64,000 nt of DNA from Eretmocerus hayati (lineage: Eukaryota > Arthropoda > Insecta > Hymenoptera > Aphelinidae): positions 68,190,282 through 68,254,281 of the forward strand of contig CM056741.1 of assembly GCA_029851415.1 (NCBI GenBank). The letters are read 5' to 3'. The notes beneath the pieces are model-generated. The model was given only the letters and a program-made list of their open reading frames with translations, was not told the DNA's origin and ran no database searches. Numbering within the stretch: the first letter of the stretch is position 1; each line of letters begins with the position of its first letter. Position numbers and translations under genes: made by a program. Positions 1-12,940 of the stretch are shown here, piece after piece.

Positions 1-815
1 AGTCATGACTATAGAGACTAATTTCTACGGCAATATCTGTGGAGTCCTTCGAACTTTGCTCATTAAAATACGCAAAAAGAATACTGATTGGATTCAGCGA
101 TATCTTTACCATGTGGACGTCGGTGGACTACTGGGAGTGAACCTCTTTTGACTGGTAGCCGATCCATTTCATCCATGTATTGATTACGTGGACACTTGAA
201 ATTTGACCATGGTGAATTGTTCCTCCACTTCGATGCAATACGGTAGTTTGCTACGGGTAGCACAACAAGTTTTTAATCCGAATTTTTCACTATTGCGCTG
301 ATTTTTCGTTAACTGGTAAGACCTGGTAATGTCTGATAACCAGTTCTGACTATTCCTACATATTAAACGACGGTTTTCGAAGTTATATGATAATGCGGAG
401 GAGCTGGGACAGGACAAATCCCGAATTCGGATTTAGTGACTCGAAAAACATGGAGGTAAACAAAAAATGTGAAGTTGGAAGGTTCCCACCCAATTCCACC
501 GATGACTGTCACTGAATCATGTTTTTTTCAAGGTTCCGTCGGAGTCTCGATATGCTGAAGTCCAATTAATTGATTTCGGATTCGAAATTAGGTGATCTTG
601 GAAACGTGAAAGAAGGATAACCGGAAAAGATAGTTCAGACGAATTTTCGTATGGCTGTGTGCCCACTCGATGGGCTCTCTCAGGGCCCTTTTAGGGTTCT
701 AATTTTGGTCGACAATTCGAGAAGGACCAGTTAAACATTCATTCCTAACCACAGATTCGTGCGTATTTTGATTCTAAACATGTTTCCAGCGTTCTTCAGA
801 ATTTTGAACTACAAA

Positions 816-1014
816 AAACTGCTTCCCGCAACTCCGAGATCGGCCTGGAGCCTGAGACAAATCAATTTTTGTGAATGATTCAGTGCCTGAAGAAAAAATT
901 GCGGCCATATTGTAATCCTAACCTTGTGCTTGGCGTACTCTCAAAAAGCTGCCTTCCGCAACTCCGTTGGGCCTGAAATCTATTACGGCAAATCAATCTT
1001 TGCGAATGTCTCAG
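816..1014. repeat. Diverged direct duplication of about 70 bp
   Basis: The stretches 816-883 and 943-1014 share a core (CTTCCCGCAACTCCG versus CTTCCGCAACTCCG, then GGCCTG and CAAATCAATNTTTG). They lie 127 bases apart in the same orientation. A short inverted pair follows, with CTCCCCAAGT near 1053 and ACTTGGGGAG near 1149. Origin unknown; a decayed repeat is likely. Confidence 0.45.
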
Positions 1015-1879
1015 TTTTGGGAAAGATTTTACAGAAGCCTGTTTCATTCTAATTCTCCCCAAGTGAACCTTTCAGGGTCTGAGGAGAATTTGATTCTAAC
1101 CATTTTTTACGTAAGTGCTAAAACTGGTTCAGGTCTGATTCTCATCACTGACTTGGGGAGGAATCTACCTGAAATATCGCTTTAATTCCAAACAGGTGAA
1201 TCAAAATTTTCATCATGGAAAGATGTATAGTCCCCAAATAGTCGTTGGGCTTAAACGTCCAAAGAGATCAAGTCGATTCCCCAAAAGTCGAAAGTGGACT
1301 ATTTTTTTTTATGGTTTGCAGAAGTTCGTACCTCAAGAGATCTCATATCCTCCAAAAAATACGTAAGAGAAATCATTTAATATCTCGAAATCTTCGAAAG
1401 GAACATGCTTCATCTTGTAACATATGTTCTTAATACCGTCTCAATACCGTCAAATTGTATAAATTTGGTACGGTAGGTATAATTTTGGTACACCCTTGAA
1501 AAATGACTTTCAAAGCTGCGTTCGGCAAGGTAAATGATTTTATCACTCCAAAACCTCTTCTCCCCACTTAGAGCATTCATGAGCAATGTTTCGTGCCACC
1601 GCAGATTCTGCGTGGATGATTGTGAAGAATTTCTTATTGAAGCTTTTTCTAAAAGAGATGATTTAGCAGGGATACTCGAGTCGTCCAGTTAGTGTACCTG
1701 GCAGGAACTGTTCCGGAACGAGTTGTGGGTGAATAATGCTATATCACAACCACATATATCACCATATTGAAGGAACCATCGTCACTTTGGGGTATTCACA
1801 GAATTTGGAATGTTAATGGATGGAGAACAGGAGAAACCATTAAAAAAAGTATACCAAAGTTACCTCTGTCTCCTAGGTA

Positions 1880-2287
1880 CTCTCTCCGAAATCGAGAACT
1901 CACTTAACTTCAGTTAGTCTGGGATCAACTCTGACTGAAGACTTCAGTGAGTAGTTTCAGTGAGTATCCACTGAAGTCGCACTGAAACTTCAGCGATCTT
2001 TGGTATCGGACGGGCCATTGTCACTGAGACTTCAGTGACAATGGCCCGTCCGACACCAAAGATCACTAAAATTTCAGGTGGATGGTCCGACTGAAATTTC
2101 AGTGGTGCTCACTGAAACTTCAGTGATGGGGACTCGTCCGATTACCCAAGGTCCCTCACGTCAAGGTCTGAAGTTTCAGTGCGACTTCAGTGGATACTTA
2201 CTGAAACTGCTCACTGAAGTCTTCAGTCAGAGTTGATCCCAGACTAACTGAAGTTCAGTGAGTTCTCACTGATGGTTTCGGAGAGAG
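1880..2287. mobile_element. Palindromic MITE, 408 bp, TA target duplication
   Basis: The ends are CTCTCTCCGAAA and its reverse complement, flanked by TA at 1878-1879 and 2288-2289. Almost the whole element folds back on itself: the arm with CAGTTAGTCTGGGATCAACT recurs inverted near 2231-2250. It is dense in CACTGAAGT/ACTTCAGTG. R2 shows the empty site as a single TA (CTACGTAAGAAG, about 25414). TA duplication plus TIRs is the Tc1/mariner signature; no transposase is encoded. Confidence 0.85.
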
Positions 2288-2429
2288 TAACAAGCATTAT
2301 GGAGGGGGTAATTTTGGTTCAATTCTGTGTGACAACCTTTTTTTCAACTCATCTTGAGTCGAGTGGTGGTCCATGAGGTTATAAAATGTTCTAAACAGTT
2401 CAAGACAAGACTTCTGAACGATTAAAATT

Positions 2430-3388
2430 GAGGGGGTGGGTGGAAAAAGGGCGTAACCGCCATTATGCCCTTTTTCCGGACATCGCTTTTTTTGAGCCCC
2501 TATACCAAAGTCTACCACCCCCCCCCGAAATCCGTTTTTCGTAAGACCCCAAAAACCGTCTGGCAGTTAAAAGGGCGTAACCGCCATTACGCCCTTTCAT
2601 CTGCACGATAAAAAAGGCGTAAGTGCGATGATAGAATGTTGAAAGGGCGTAAGTGCTCTGATAAGATGTTAGAAGGGCGTTACTGCTGTGATAACATTTC
2701 AAAAGCAGGGCTTAATTTTTTGCTCAGCCCAAGGGGATTTGGAGAAAGGGCATAAGTACCTGACTAAGAAGATTCAAAAGGGCGTAATTATTCTGTAACA
2801 GGGCGTAAGTGCAGAGGGCGGACCTGGAAAAAGGGCCTAATTACCAAGGAAAAATTTTATAAAAATTCTCCAGAGCCTGGAAACGCTTTTCCACCTAATG
2901 TAACGATGGAAACATGTTGTTCTCCCTTTAAATTAAGTGTTTTCACCTTTCCCTAGAAAATATCTCGTCATTTTCACACGGCTGATGGAAGCTTGTCGTG
3001 TCCATAGAACCGTGGAGCATGAATTGAACCACCCCCTAGCTCCTAGCAATCAGATATCTTTCAAAACATGCTCAGAAACACTCTCAAAAAATTTGGAGAT
3101 GATTGGACGTGATCTCGAGATTTAATTCCACTTCTTGTGAGGAAGAAAGGCCGAAATTTGACCTTGTATTCGGGAAGAGGGCGTAATTGTATTTTCTGAA
3201 ATTGCTGAAAGAGCTCAAAATCAAATTTCATCCCCCGGATCGGGTTGGGCTATTTCGAGAATGTTAATTTCTTCGAAATAAGTCAGGTCAACTCGTCCAA
3301 TTATGTCTGTAGCGGTTTTTATCAAGTTTTTATTGATTTTCTCAAAATGACCGTCTTGCAATTACGCCCTCTTCCCACGCACCCCCTC
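2430..3388. mobile_element. 959-bp TIR element with AATT duplication and internal GGGCGTAA array
   Basis: The element begins GAGGGGGTGGGTGG and ends with the inverted CCACGCACCCCCTC. It is flanked by AATT at 2426-2429 and 3389-3392. R2 carries a single uninterrupted site at the matching place (about 25553-25565). The interior contains about 14 copies of GGGCGTAA or one-base variants, eight of them regularly spaced between 2612 and 2840. No transposase frame is present, and the superfamily is not recognised. Confidence 0.8.
2605..2845 (+). repeat. Degenerate ~30-bp minisatellite with GGGCGTAA core
   Basis: Units start near 2612, 2645, 2674, 2706, 2747, 2779, 2804 and 2833, a spacing of 25-41 bases. 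The best units read GGGCGTAAGTGC followed by GATAA. Inverted copies (TTACGCCC) occur at 2587 and near the 3' end of the host element. Confidence 0.65.
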
Positions 3389-4009
3389 AATTGATTCACT
3401 TGCACGGTGGTGGGCAGAATTTAAATTTATGGGAAAAAGTCCAAAGTTGCCCAGTCGGGGTCTAACTTTGGTACACTTCCAAAATTGCTAACAGCTCATG
3501 CTTAGACACATCAAATCGAACTTTATAGCCCATCAATCAGAAGCTGAGACTGTAAGCTCTCGATAGGATACTGATAGGGGTGGGCTTTGTCAATGCACGT
3601 AGAAATGCCGAGCCAAACAAAATAAAAAGAACCAAAATCGTACCAAAATTATCCAATTCGGCGGTATGTGACTGGTCTGTTGGCCTGTCTGATAATAAGA
3701 ACAGTAAACGAGTAGGAATGCCATGAGATGGGTCACGGAAATGCAAAGGTATAAACTCTCGTGATCAATTTTTGCTGCGAATAAAATTTTCAAATGGATC
3801 ATTCATGACACTGAGAGCATACTAGAGCTAAATGAAAGCACAACAAAGGGACGATTTTGGACTGTTTGAGATTTGAAGATTGAGGACGGCGATTATCGGG
3901 CACATTTCTGATTAAAATTTTTCACCCAACAGAAGAATTTATCCTAATTGGAAGTGGATATGGGACAGTCTAGCATCCCCAAAAGTTGGATGCCCCGGAT
4001 GCATCAGCG

Positions 4010-4930
4010 AGCTCTACAATATTCATAGTATAACAGCGCGTGCCGATGACTGTGTCAACGCTAATCTCTCACACGCATCTTCAGTTACTTTAGTGGCTGG
4101 TGGAATTAGATCGGGATGGGTGAACATCCGAGCGCATATCACGCTTCGACACACTAGAGACACGCACCAGTCAAACAAAAATCCCCGAACATTCGGTGTT
4201 TATATGTACAAGAGTGTGTTGGTATTAGGCGGTGACGGAGATGAACTACGAATCCACGACATACAGTGCGCCCATCAAGCCCAATTGGGGGAGTCAGCCG
4301 CACTGCAAAGATTCATCCGAAAGCGCGAGTGGGCGAGAGAGAAAGACGTATCCGTATACGGCTCGTCCTTGCTGTTATTAAATGAGACAGCCTAATAGGC
4401 CCATTACTCGGACGGCCACCCCTGCAGCGTATTATAACAGGAGGGTGAGACGGAGACAGAGTCCGCGTACACAGACGCTACATAAAGTAATCTGTGCCGC
4501 CACGCGCCCACGCCCACGCGCCCCGGCTCGTGCCCATCGCGCTCGCTACGACTACGCCAAATTACGCACCGACCCATCATCCACTCCATGTGTTTTGCTT
4601 GTAGTGTATGGGGTGCATAGATAGTACGTGGGGTAGGATAGCCTGCATGCACTCAAGAGCACCACGTAATATACTTGGGATCGCCAGCGAGACAGACAGA
4701 GAGAGCGACGATTTTATTATCATCAACGACATCGTGCGCGAGACGCTAAGGCACACCATAATACACACGTGATGCGCGGTGACTGCATTACGGCTATGTA
4801 TGTATTTATTCGGGTGTGTATGTGTGCAAAGCTTAGCAGACTAGATTGGGGTGGTGGTGTGCGCGGTCAGCCGCATAGCCGCAACTGATGGCCTAATGAG
4901 TCGGGAGTGGACGCGCTATTCCCGCGGGAG
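4010..4930. other. CG-rich island without a supported gene
   Basis: GC and CG rise sharply, for example in the run of ACGCGCCCACGC type around 4500-4530 and GAGACAGACAGAGAGAG at 4689-4705. Several frames are open on both strands, as expected in GC-rich DNA, but none has a recognisable domain. A regulatory element or unrecognised non-coding exon is possible. Confidence 0.35.
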
Positions 4931-5495
4931 ACCATACTCAAGCTTTCGCTCTCATTCGAGCTTTTATCTGTACTTTATGCCTCTAGTGAACTGTGTATGG
5001 TGAGCTATTCATCTCCCTCACTTTTGCCTGTTTGAAAGCATTTGATCATTTTGAGGTTGTCTTACGGATACACCGATAGCTTATTGTCTCTTGCTAGTAC
5101 TCTTTGTCTGACCGAATTTTCGGATCGGATCACAAAGCAGAGGTGACACTTTGTGAGAACTATCTTTGCAGTCAGAGGCCTGTCTCATTTGGTTTGTATT
5201 CGCCTATTGAAACCGGGACATTCTAAAAACTGGTAGATACTTTGTTTTTTGACTTGATTTACTTCTTTGGGGGTATCTGATTCGGCGCGATGCACGTAGA
5301 ATCTCATAAAATATTCTAGAATGTCAGTTATTAGTTCCGTCATGTAAAGTGACATGTTGAGATTTCTCAAAATTTTGATTATCTATGAATATTCTAGAGG
5401 TGCACTTTTGGACAAAAGGGCGGTATCTACACCACAGAAAAAGCCCGTTAATTCAAACCCAATTAAAAACTCGGGAAACGTAGAAAAGCGAAAAG

Positions 5496-5529
5496 AAAGA
5501 TTAACTCGTACAGTGACGAGTTAATCTTT
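5496..5529. repeat. Perfect 14-bp stem hairpin
   Basis: The stem AAAGATTAACTCGT (5496-5509) is matched exactly by its complement at 5516-5529 around a six-base loop. The pairing does not extend beyond the stem, so this is neither a pre-miRNA-sized hairpin nor an obvious TIR element. Confidence 0.6.
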
Positions 5530-6105
5530 CCAATTTGCAAATTTGTCCGAATCATGTTTTGAAAGTGGTTGAAAAAATCGGAGACCGTTAGTAGACCTCA
5601 AACACGATATGATATAGTTGGTCACGACCCAAAACAAGATGATATAACCTGAAGAGGCATGAAATATTGATTCAGATGCCCGAAACTCAACATTGTCCAT
5701 GGGTCCTGCAGGACCCACCAAGGGTCTATGGGTTAAAATTGGTCTGTCCGGAAGAGGACGCAACGTGAAGGAGGTAACTTTGGTGTTGCGTTAATCAAAT
5801 GATCGATTTTTCTAAGTATCACAAATCCATTTACATGTTCATCTTAGTCGTCTTACGTGTGTAAAATAGATCACAATAATTTTTCACATTAAGTTTTATG
5901 ATATCATTGGACTTTGATTTATCAACTTCAAACGGACAGTCAATTTATCTGATTTGTAGCTTGTTCATGACTTTGCATTGACACAACTTCTTTCAGGATC
6001 AACTTCTTCAGATTCAAAATCTGGTTATGTGATCTTCCAATACTTGGAAGTCTATAAAAATGTATAAAGTATCTCTTGCCTTTCTTTCATGAAGTACCCC
6101 GTTTT

Positions 6106-6196
6106 CGAGCGATTAATTCGATCTCGGCCTGTGACTGAAGCCAAAAATCAATTGCTCAGACGCGAGCTACAGCCTCATAAACTTGGCGAGGAATAC
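6106..6196 (+). repeat. Dispersed repeat C, copy 1
   Basis: It begins CGAGCGATTAATTCGATCTC and ends near GAGCTACAGCCTCATAAACT. It aligns with the block at 37349-37438 and, inverted, with 10151-10240. The copies have drifted strongly. Class unknown. Confidence 0.5.
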
Positions 6197-6307
6197 ATCC
6201 AATCGTCGTGGTTTCTGGAAATTTTCATTGATCTTGTACTCCCATTCCACAGCCTGGACTGCACGATTCTAAGTTTCATCTTCAGTTCAAAGAGATCTAA
6301 TTTTCCC

Positions 6308-6502
6308 GTGCGCAAACGATATTTGCGCACTAATTTATGTTTGCACAGTGCGCAAATGACCAATTTGCACACGGTTGAGTGATTTGCGGCGTGCGCAAAA
6401 AAAAATTTGCGCACAGTTTTGGCATTTGCACACGGAATTCGCCATTTGCACATGGCACACAAGGGTCTAAATGGCCATTTACGCACAACTTTGCGCACAG
6501 AA
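6308..6502. repeat. Array of TGCGCAAA / TTTGCGCA palindromic motifs
   Basis: About ten copies of GTGCGCAAA, TTTGCGCAC or one-base variants (TTTGCACAC) occur in 195 bases in both orientations, separated by irregular AT-rich spacers. The flanking DNA lacks the motif. It could be a decayed TIR-element interior or a cluster of factor binding sites. Confidence 0.7.
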
Positions 6503-8379
6503 TAGCATAAAATATCTCGCATTAGAGCTCCTATCGAATAGATTCACGTGGATAGGAAAACATACTTGCGAGGATCATAAACGTGAACCTACATTCATAC
6601 CAGACAAAAGCCCCAAATCCAGGCCCATGCTAGCGAATTACCCGAATGATACCGAGGAATCAATGAATGCTCTTGAAAAGCTAAAGATTACATCTTAGGA
6701 TCACTAATTTCGGTAGTTCGATCATTCACTTCATCCCCCATTGCACGATATCGGTGGGACTCGCGTAAGCTCGTGAGGATCTCATAAATAGATGTCAAAC
6801 TGATACCATTCCGAAAAATTTGACCTTTACAGGTGCAAAATCACGCGTTTGTACTCTCTCGCACTTTGGGACGAAATGCCGGTTGTCGTCGTCGCAGTGG
6901 ACACGTTTGCAGCAAAAAATTTTGAAATTCAATTTGGATTAGATTATACGACAAGTTGATGTTGGTATTGATCCATTTGCAAGAACTTAACTTCTGACCT
7001 CTTCCACTGCATTGTATAGGTCACGGTAATTCATGTATCAGTAATGCGAGAATTGCACAATGATCATCGCCACACTTTTCCATTAGTAATGTTTTGATAT
7101 ATTGGAACAATCAATTATCTACAGTTTCAACTTATGGCACAAAAGCCGGTCTCTGACTCACATGCGAAGAATGAGCACGAATCTATTCAAGTATCTGTCA
7201 TGGTTACTAACAGTAATTTTATGTCTGAATATTTTGTTTCTCTAGAGGACTAAGTTCGTTCTGCTATCAACTGTTAAGGAAAAATTATTAGAATTGAGAA
7301 AAATTGTTCAACATCGATGGGGACGGAGCATCGTTTGGTTCAAGCTATCGACTGTGTAATGCAATGTTATTTAAACCTCCCGTGGCAATTGCTATGGATT
7401 GAATTTAATTTGATCGCTGATGATGCGATGTCTATGAGCACTATTGATAGTTAATTCTAACGAATGGATTGATTTTGCATCAGAATAGACGAGAACGCTT
7501 ACTACTGATGCATTCATACCAACGCATTCACTCATGCGTGAATGATAATCCGCTTATGCATTGATAACAATTTCACGGAAATTACTGTGTGTATCAATAA
7601 TTTGTGCTAATGACGCATTATTGTGATGGTTTTGAGAGCGACTGAGATTGTGAGTTTTTTTCTTTCATGAACCGGAGAGAGGGAGCAAGAAAGCATTTTA
7701 AAATCGAAATCTTGATATTTTCCACGAGCCACGGTTCCCCGCGATAACTTTCTCCCAACTTTCTGTACTCGTATTCACTATAGCGATGGCAAATTTTGCA
7801 TGATTTTGAATCGGCATTCAAACGTAAATGGAGGATTAGATTCAATCTATTTCATTCAATGAGAAAAATTCCTCTCCAAACGACATTCACGATCATGCAG
7901 TTCAAAGGAACCTAGAGCGTCACCGGTCAAAGTATGAATGAACTGAATGCGCCAAGTTCATTTTGCATGGCGATAATTTGCACGGAGTATTTAGTTGAGG
8001 GAGATTACTCTTGAATGGTGAATTTCGGTATTTCCTAGTTGCACGGGATGTACGAGACTTTAGTCCTTCCAATCCAACTCTGAATTCAAAAGCTTTGAAT
8101 TCGAACCAAGTGTCCTGCTACATTTCATACGAAATTTCCTGTTCAAAAACACTGATTTTGATAAACATCTCAACAGCATCTATTTTCGCTTGATCTGGCA
8201 AGAGCATGATTAGTAACCATGAACATCAATTATACGATCGAGCAACCGTACCAAAAGATGATCAGAAGGGCATCTAAAGAAAAAGTCATACCAAACTCCA
8301 AGTAAAAAAAAGCAATCACATCTTGAAAGCACCAATTATGGGATATGAATGAGAGCATGTAGCCAGCACACTTGGCTCT

Positions 8380-8620
8380 TATCCTCGTGGATATTGTGGT
8401 TCTTGTCCATGAAAGAGGAGGAGAAGTAGCAGCAGCAACAGCTCTCCCTTTTGGGACGCTCGCTGCTCTTTCAAAAGGGGCAAAGTCTCGAATAGACCGT
8501 CTATCTCGCTCTCCTCGCTGCGATTTTAGCTCCGGCGACGGCGGCTCTTGGCAAAAGACAGACAGAGAGAGAGGCTTCAAGCACAGGAGTTGGCAGAGCC
8601 GTGTTCATCGACAAAAGTTT
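8380..8620. other. CG-rich patch without a supported gene
   Basis: A short GC-rich stretch with AGCAGCAGCAACAGC, a run of TCGCTCTCCTCGCTG type and GACAGACAGAGAGAGAGG. Frames are open on both strands without domain matches. It may be a regulatory element within the putative intron. Confidence 0.3.
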
Positions 8621-10150
8621 TTGATCAATACGGCCGACATACGCTCAGTCAATGCCTCCTGCGTAGATTAGTACGACTTTTACTACCTCACTTGGGTTGG
8701 CAATGCCTTGCCTTCAATCCTATCTATATACCTAACGTTACCCGCCACCACGCTTGCTTTTTATTCATGGAAAATTGAACTTACTCATTTCCCACCGCGA
8801 GTTCTGTAAAGATTGGCCCTCCGCGAGTTCGCCTTTCACTCGCCACTCTTTTACCCATTCAGATTTCGATCCTCTTATTCATACGGCAGTTGCTTATCAG
8901 AACCGATGATTGATTCCGCGTGGCTCGCGCCTTGAAGATTCTTTCCTCTGAGCCAAGTTATAAGGAGCAAGAGTACATCTCTTTTCTTCCGATCGCTTTT
9001 AAATCTTTGCATGAATGCAGGATTGCTTGGAAACCTCCAACCCAGAAATCTTTTGGTTAGATATTGTGGAGTTGCTTTGGGATGCAAGTATAGGAGAATA
9101 GGGGATCGGATGAAACTAGCTACCGTTAAAATTAAATTGTATAGACCAATGTACTCAGCTGATGCATTTTCACCCCGGTTTTTGTAGGAACTTTTTTAAT
9201 AAAAAATATCTCATGAAGTGAATTTTCCCATCGTTTTTGAATAAGGGTTCTATTTCGTCCCTAAAAACTCTTCTCAGAGAAGGTGTCAAAGCTCGGACTG
9301 GGAGAAGAGTAGAAGGACACTCAAAACGGATTCTGAAGCTCTAGTTGTGCACTTTTACGTCTCATAAGTCACATATAAAATCATTAATTCGCCTCTGATG
9401 TAGAGGAGCCAGAAGATTCTGTTGAAACTCACCGAAACTGACCCTTCTTCGAATTACGATTGGAGAGATCCAGTCTTGTGCCTATACAAATGTAATTCGC
9501 CATTTAGAATTACGTGAGAAGACCTTCAAAGTGAGCCTTGATCAAGTTTATTTCGATCAAGTGGAATCTGATGGCTCAGGATTGGAGGAAAAATTTTTGG
9601 GTGTCCTGAAACTTTTGACCGACTGTGTACTCTTGATCAAAGCTTTTGCTGCAATAATTTTCATTCTCAAAATGACAAACTCATTTTGTGAAAACCAATA
9701 AAAATACTTGCAGTCATGTCGCCGATATGAATCCATGGAACGATTTTCAGAATGTTTGGAATGAATACGTGGACTTCAATTCTATAGATATTATTTGCCA
9801 TTTATGGTCTCGAGAATGTGCTGCGGCGATCTCGATGTGTCGTAATCTTGGGAGGTTTCAATAGATTTCACGCGTCTCTTTAGATCGCGTCATTTTCCAT
9901 AAGAATTCAATTCCACTCTGAGAGCCACTGCGAAATCTCACGAGAATTCGCTCTTTGGATCCTCAATAGTAGTTTTTCTGTAAAGCTATGCGAAAAAATC
10001 AAAGTTATTTTGTAGAATGCATAGCATACATTGCCATTCAAGATTCTCCGTCTGCAGATTCCCGTGAATTTTTGTGACATCAACTTCACATCTAGCGACA
10101 TCCTAATAATGATCTATATAGAAACTGAATATAATTGGGCAAAAAATACA

Positions 10151-10311
10151 TTTTGCATCGAGTTTATAAGGTTGTAACTCGCTTCCAAGCGATTGCTTTA
10201 TGGCTTGACCCGTAGGCGAAGGTCGATATAATCGCTCGGAAGCGGGGAACCTCATGAACGAGTTGCAAATTCATATTTTATACAACTTTGTAGGCACACA
10301 AACAATGGAAA
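10151..10311 (-). repeat. Dispersed repeat C, copy 2 (inverted)
   Basis: The reverse complement matches 37281-37438, sharing TTCCATTGTTTG..GTGCCTAC at one end, CGAGCGATT, CTTCGCCT..GGGTC and GGAAGCGAGTTACAACCT. Identity is moderate. No tRNA-like A/B boxes or poly(A) tail mark it as a SINE. Confidence 0.55.
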
Positions 10312-12940
10312 GTAGTAGAAACAGAGTTCACGGTAGCGAATTTTGAGTAAAATAATCGACTCGAAGTATAAACAAACAAACCTCTCTTCAACTGATTTTC
10401 AAAAATTTTTGATAGCAATCAAAACTACTTTCAGGACTTAGGTAAAGTATGACAACTACAACAAGCTATAATAATAAGATGTCTTCGAGATGAATGGTGG
10501 TCATCAATTCCTTGTTGATTAGGAAATAGGATGAGCTGGTATTAAGTGGTTCTGGAAACACGTCGAGGATATTCTGTGAAACGAAATTCCCCGCAACAAC
10601 CCACGAATCCTGAGTGATATTGTTAGAACTGAATCAGAAAATTGTTGGACATATAAAACTATTATCACTCAGCTAAATGCGGCTTCACTGCTCTCTTTAA
10701 TAGTCCAGTTTGTGTGGTCGGTTGAAAAAGTTACAGTGATATCGAATCGTCGCTTGTGAATCAGAAACCCCACAAAGTTGAGCACACTCTGTGGATGGCC
10801 GTCGGCAAAAATGGACGCTAATTTTTGGTTCGGATTCGGTTGAACGTTTTTTGCACTCTTTACGACTGGCCACTTCATTTCTGAGCCTTCTCTTCTATTC
10901 ATTCTGCATTTATAGTAGTAGTTGTTTTCAGCCAATGAACTTCAAAGTATGTCAGGTCTACAAATGCGCTAATTTTGTGACCAGAGAGGGATGCTATTAT
11001 TAGCGGGTGTTCCTAAAATGTACCGTTTGGCTTTTCTTCCAGAGAATTATCCAAATTGAGATTTGATGCAACATGCATGATGATTAGGAGGACCCAAAGA
11101 AAACTTGATTGAATACTCTTACCAATCAAAAAGTTGTATGGAGATAACTTCAGCTCACGATCATCGCTTGTCCACCAGATTATGGAGATCGTAAATCTAA
11201 TTGTAAGTAACTGGTTGGATCCCACTCCGATTCCGCGAGTTGCTCCTTGTGTGTATCGTGAGTCTATTGCTATATTACATTCACGAGAATTAATTGAAAA
11301 GTGTCTCAAGCTGTTGTCAAATTCGTATGACTTTTGCATGGCATTATGGAATCTTGCAAGTGCGATTACGATGTTTAGACTCACGCAGACCCTGAATTGG
11401 AGTCAGACGCAAGTTCCATTCTTGATGCTATCAAACATTGGAATATTTACCACTAATAATGAGTAGACATAATTTGGAGAGTTCACAACTCTAGGCTTGT
11501 TCATCATTTCAAACACATATGAATTAGTGGTATTCTTATTTTACTGCTTTGAGTCATCAGTAAGAATATTATGTTTGACGATATCATGGTTTGATGGCGT
11601 GAGCAGAAAGTATGGTAAGGATCAAATCCTCAACAAAATGAAGTGAATAAGTTTCGACTCCTCGAAGATTTCTCGTATGGTAATTTCATCAAGTGGATTC
11701 TATCATCCTTTTTAGAGAAGATTACGCTTGAGATGAGGTGTAAAAGGAAACAAAATGTGGAGCAGATGCAATAAGCTAAACTGCTTTTGAGATTGAAGGT
11801 GGTTCAAATAATTTGGGCCCATGAGTGGGTGTTCGGCAGTTCTGGTAATATGAGCTCATTCCCCAATTTTCCTAAAATTTAAGGGATCGGTCGTGCTATG
11901 GTCCTCCTTTCCCAATGATGATTATCGTATAATTATTTACGAATTGTAAATAGGTGAGGATGTATGTTCAATCACCAAAACTAGCCTGTCTGTCGGACAT
12001 GTAAATTTTTTCATCAAAATCGAACTGTTTCTTTCTGTGTTAGAAATTGATCGGAATTTCGACAAAGAATAAGGCAGCCGATTCCGCATTTTTTTGTTAT
12101 GGTGTGCATTGAGCCGAGGTCTTAAGCAGTCAATCCCCTCATCACAAGAAAGTACAACCTTCCCATCGTATGACTGAAACCTTGCAGCCACATCGTAACT
12201 TCTTAGATTCAAGTGAGTAATACCCGAGATTCTTACACGCTAAGAAATAATTTGGCAACGACAGCAAACCGAATATTGCTAACACTACAGTTGTTGTTAT
12301 TACTAACCTCTTCGATATTTGTGCAAATTTTTTTGTTGACGCAGCACTCTGTTGAGTTCCTATTTCAGCAAGAGACATCTGATAAAATGTGTTTTACTTA
12401 TGTATTAATTTGTTTATTCATTACACCAAATTTTTTTGTTAGAACAGCAAAACGCTCCATACTCTTCAAAACCTTCGCCCGCCTAGCAACGTTAGATTGC
12501 TAGCTTAGCAGAAAGTTTTTGCTGCACGGGCTTGTTTTTTGTTCAATTCCCGGAGGTTGAAGTTGCTGGGATAGCTGACCAATGCACGTTGTCCTAATAC
12601 AGCATCAATAAAACCCTAGGTTAACTAAATATTTTGCTAATTGAGCCGAATTGTTTTTAGCGTACACATTGATGTTGAAAAGTTTGTATAGGAGTGATCG
12701 ACAGTTAGGGAGCACGCTATCGACCTTTCTTACAGTCTTCGTAGCTGTAATGCTATTGACGAAGAGAAGATTTCCTAGATTATCCCACCAGTTTTGCGAT
12801 AATGCCGAGCTTTACCTCAAATATTGTCAAAAAACGACTCAAAAGAGACGACCAGACTTCAGTGCCTGGGTAGTAAAACCGTCTCCCTACCTCTTGACCA
12901 GACCAAGATATAGGACGAACTATACAACCAAGAATTCCGT

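Larger units (their letters stand above)
1445..3480 (+). repeat. Dispersed TIR-like repeat, copy R1, interrupted by two insertions
   Basis: R1 consists of 1445-1877, 2290-2429 and 3393-3480. It aligns along its whole length with copy R2 at 24999-25630, including the terminal GGTACACCC...GTACACTT motifs and the inner GTTCCGG(A/G)ACGA block. R2 has neither insertion, so it serves as an empty-site reference. The ends resemble short inverted repeats around TTTGGTACAC. No reading frame fits a transposase, so this is a non-autonomous element of unknown superfamily. Confidence 0.7.
1..12940 (-). other. Probable intron 1 of the eh1 gene plus unassigned DNA
   Basis: No exon could be supported on either strand here. 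The open frames present are short, lack family motifs and often cross visible repeats. Stretches at 1-1444, 3481-4000, 5000-6100, 6503-8370 and 8630-12900 are AT-rich with nothing recognisable beyond the repeats listed separately. The intron reading depends on the donor at 12948 and on the absence of a downstream exon in the window. Confidence 0.35.

Noticed and set aside
6308..6502. CRISPR-like array
   Set aside because: Motifs are too short, occur in both orientations with irregular spacing, and the DNA is eukaryotic.
1..12900. A homeodomain exon downstream of the eh1 exon
   Set aside because: Looking by eye for the minus-strand WFQNRR codons gave no match; a computed search could still find a short or diverged exon.
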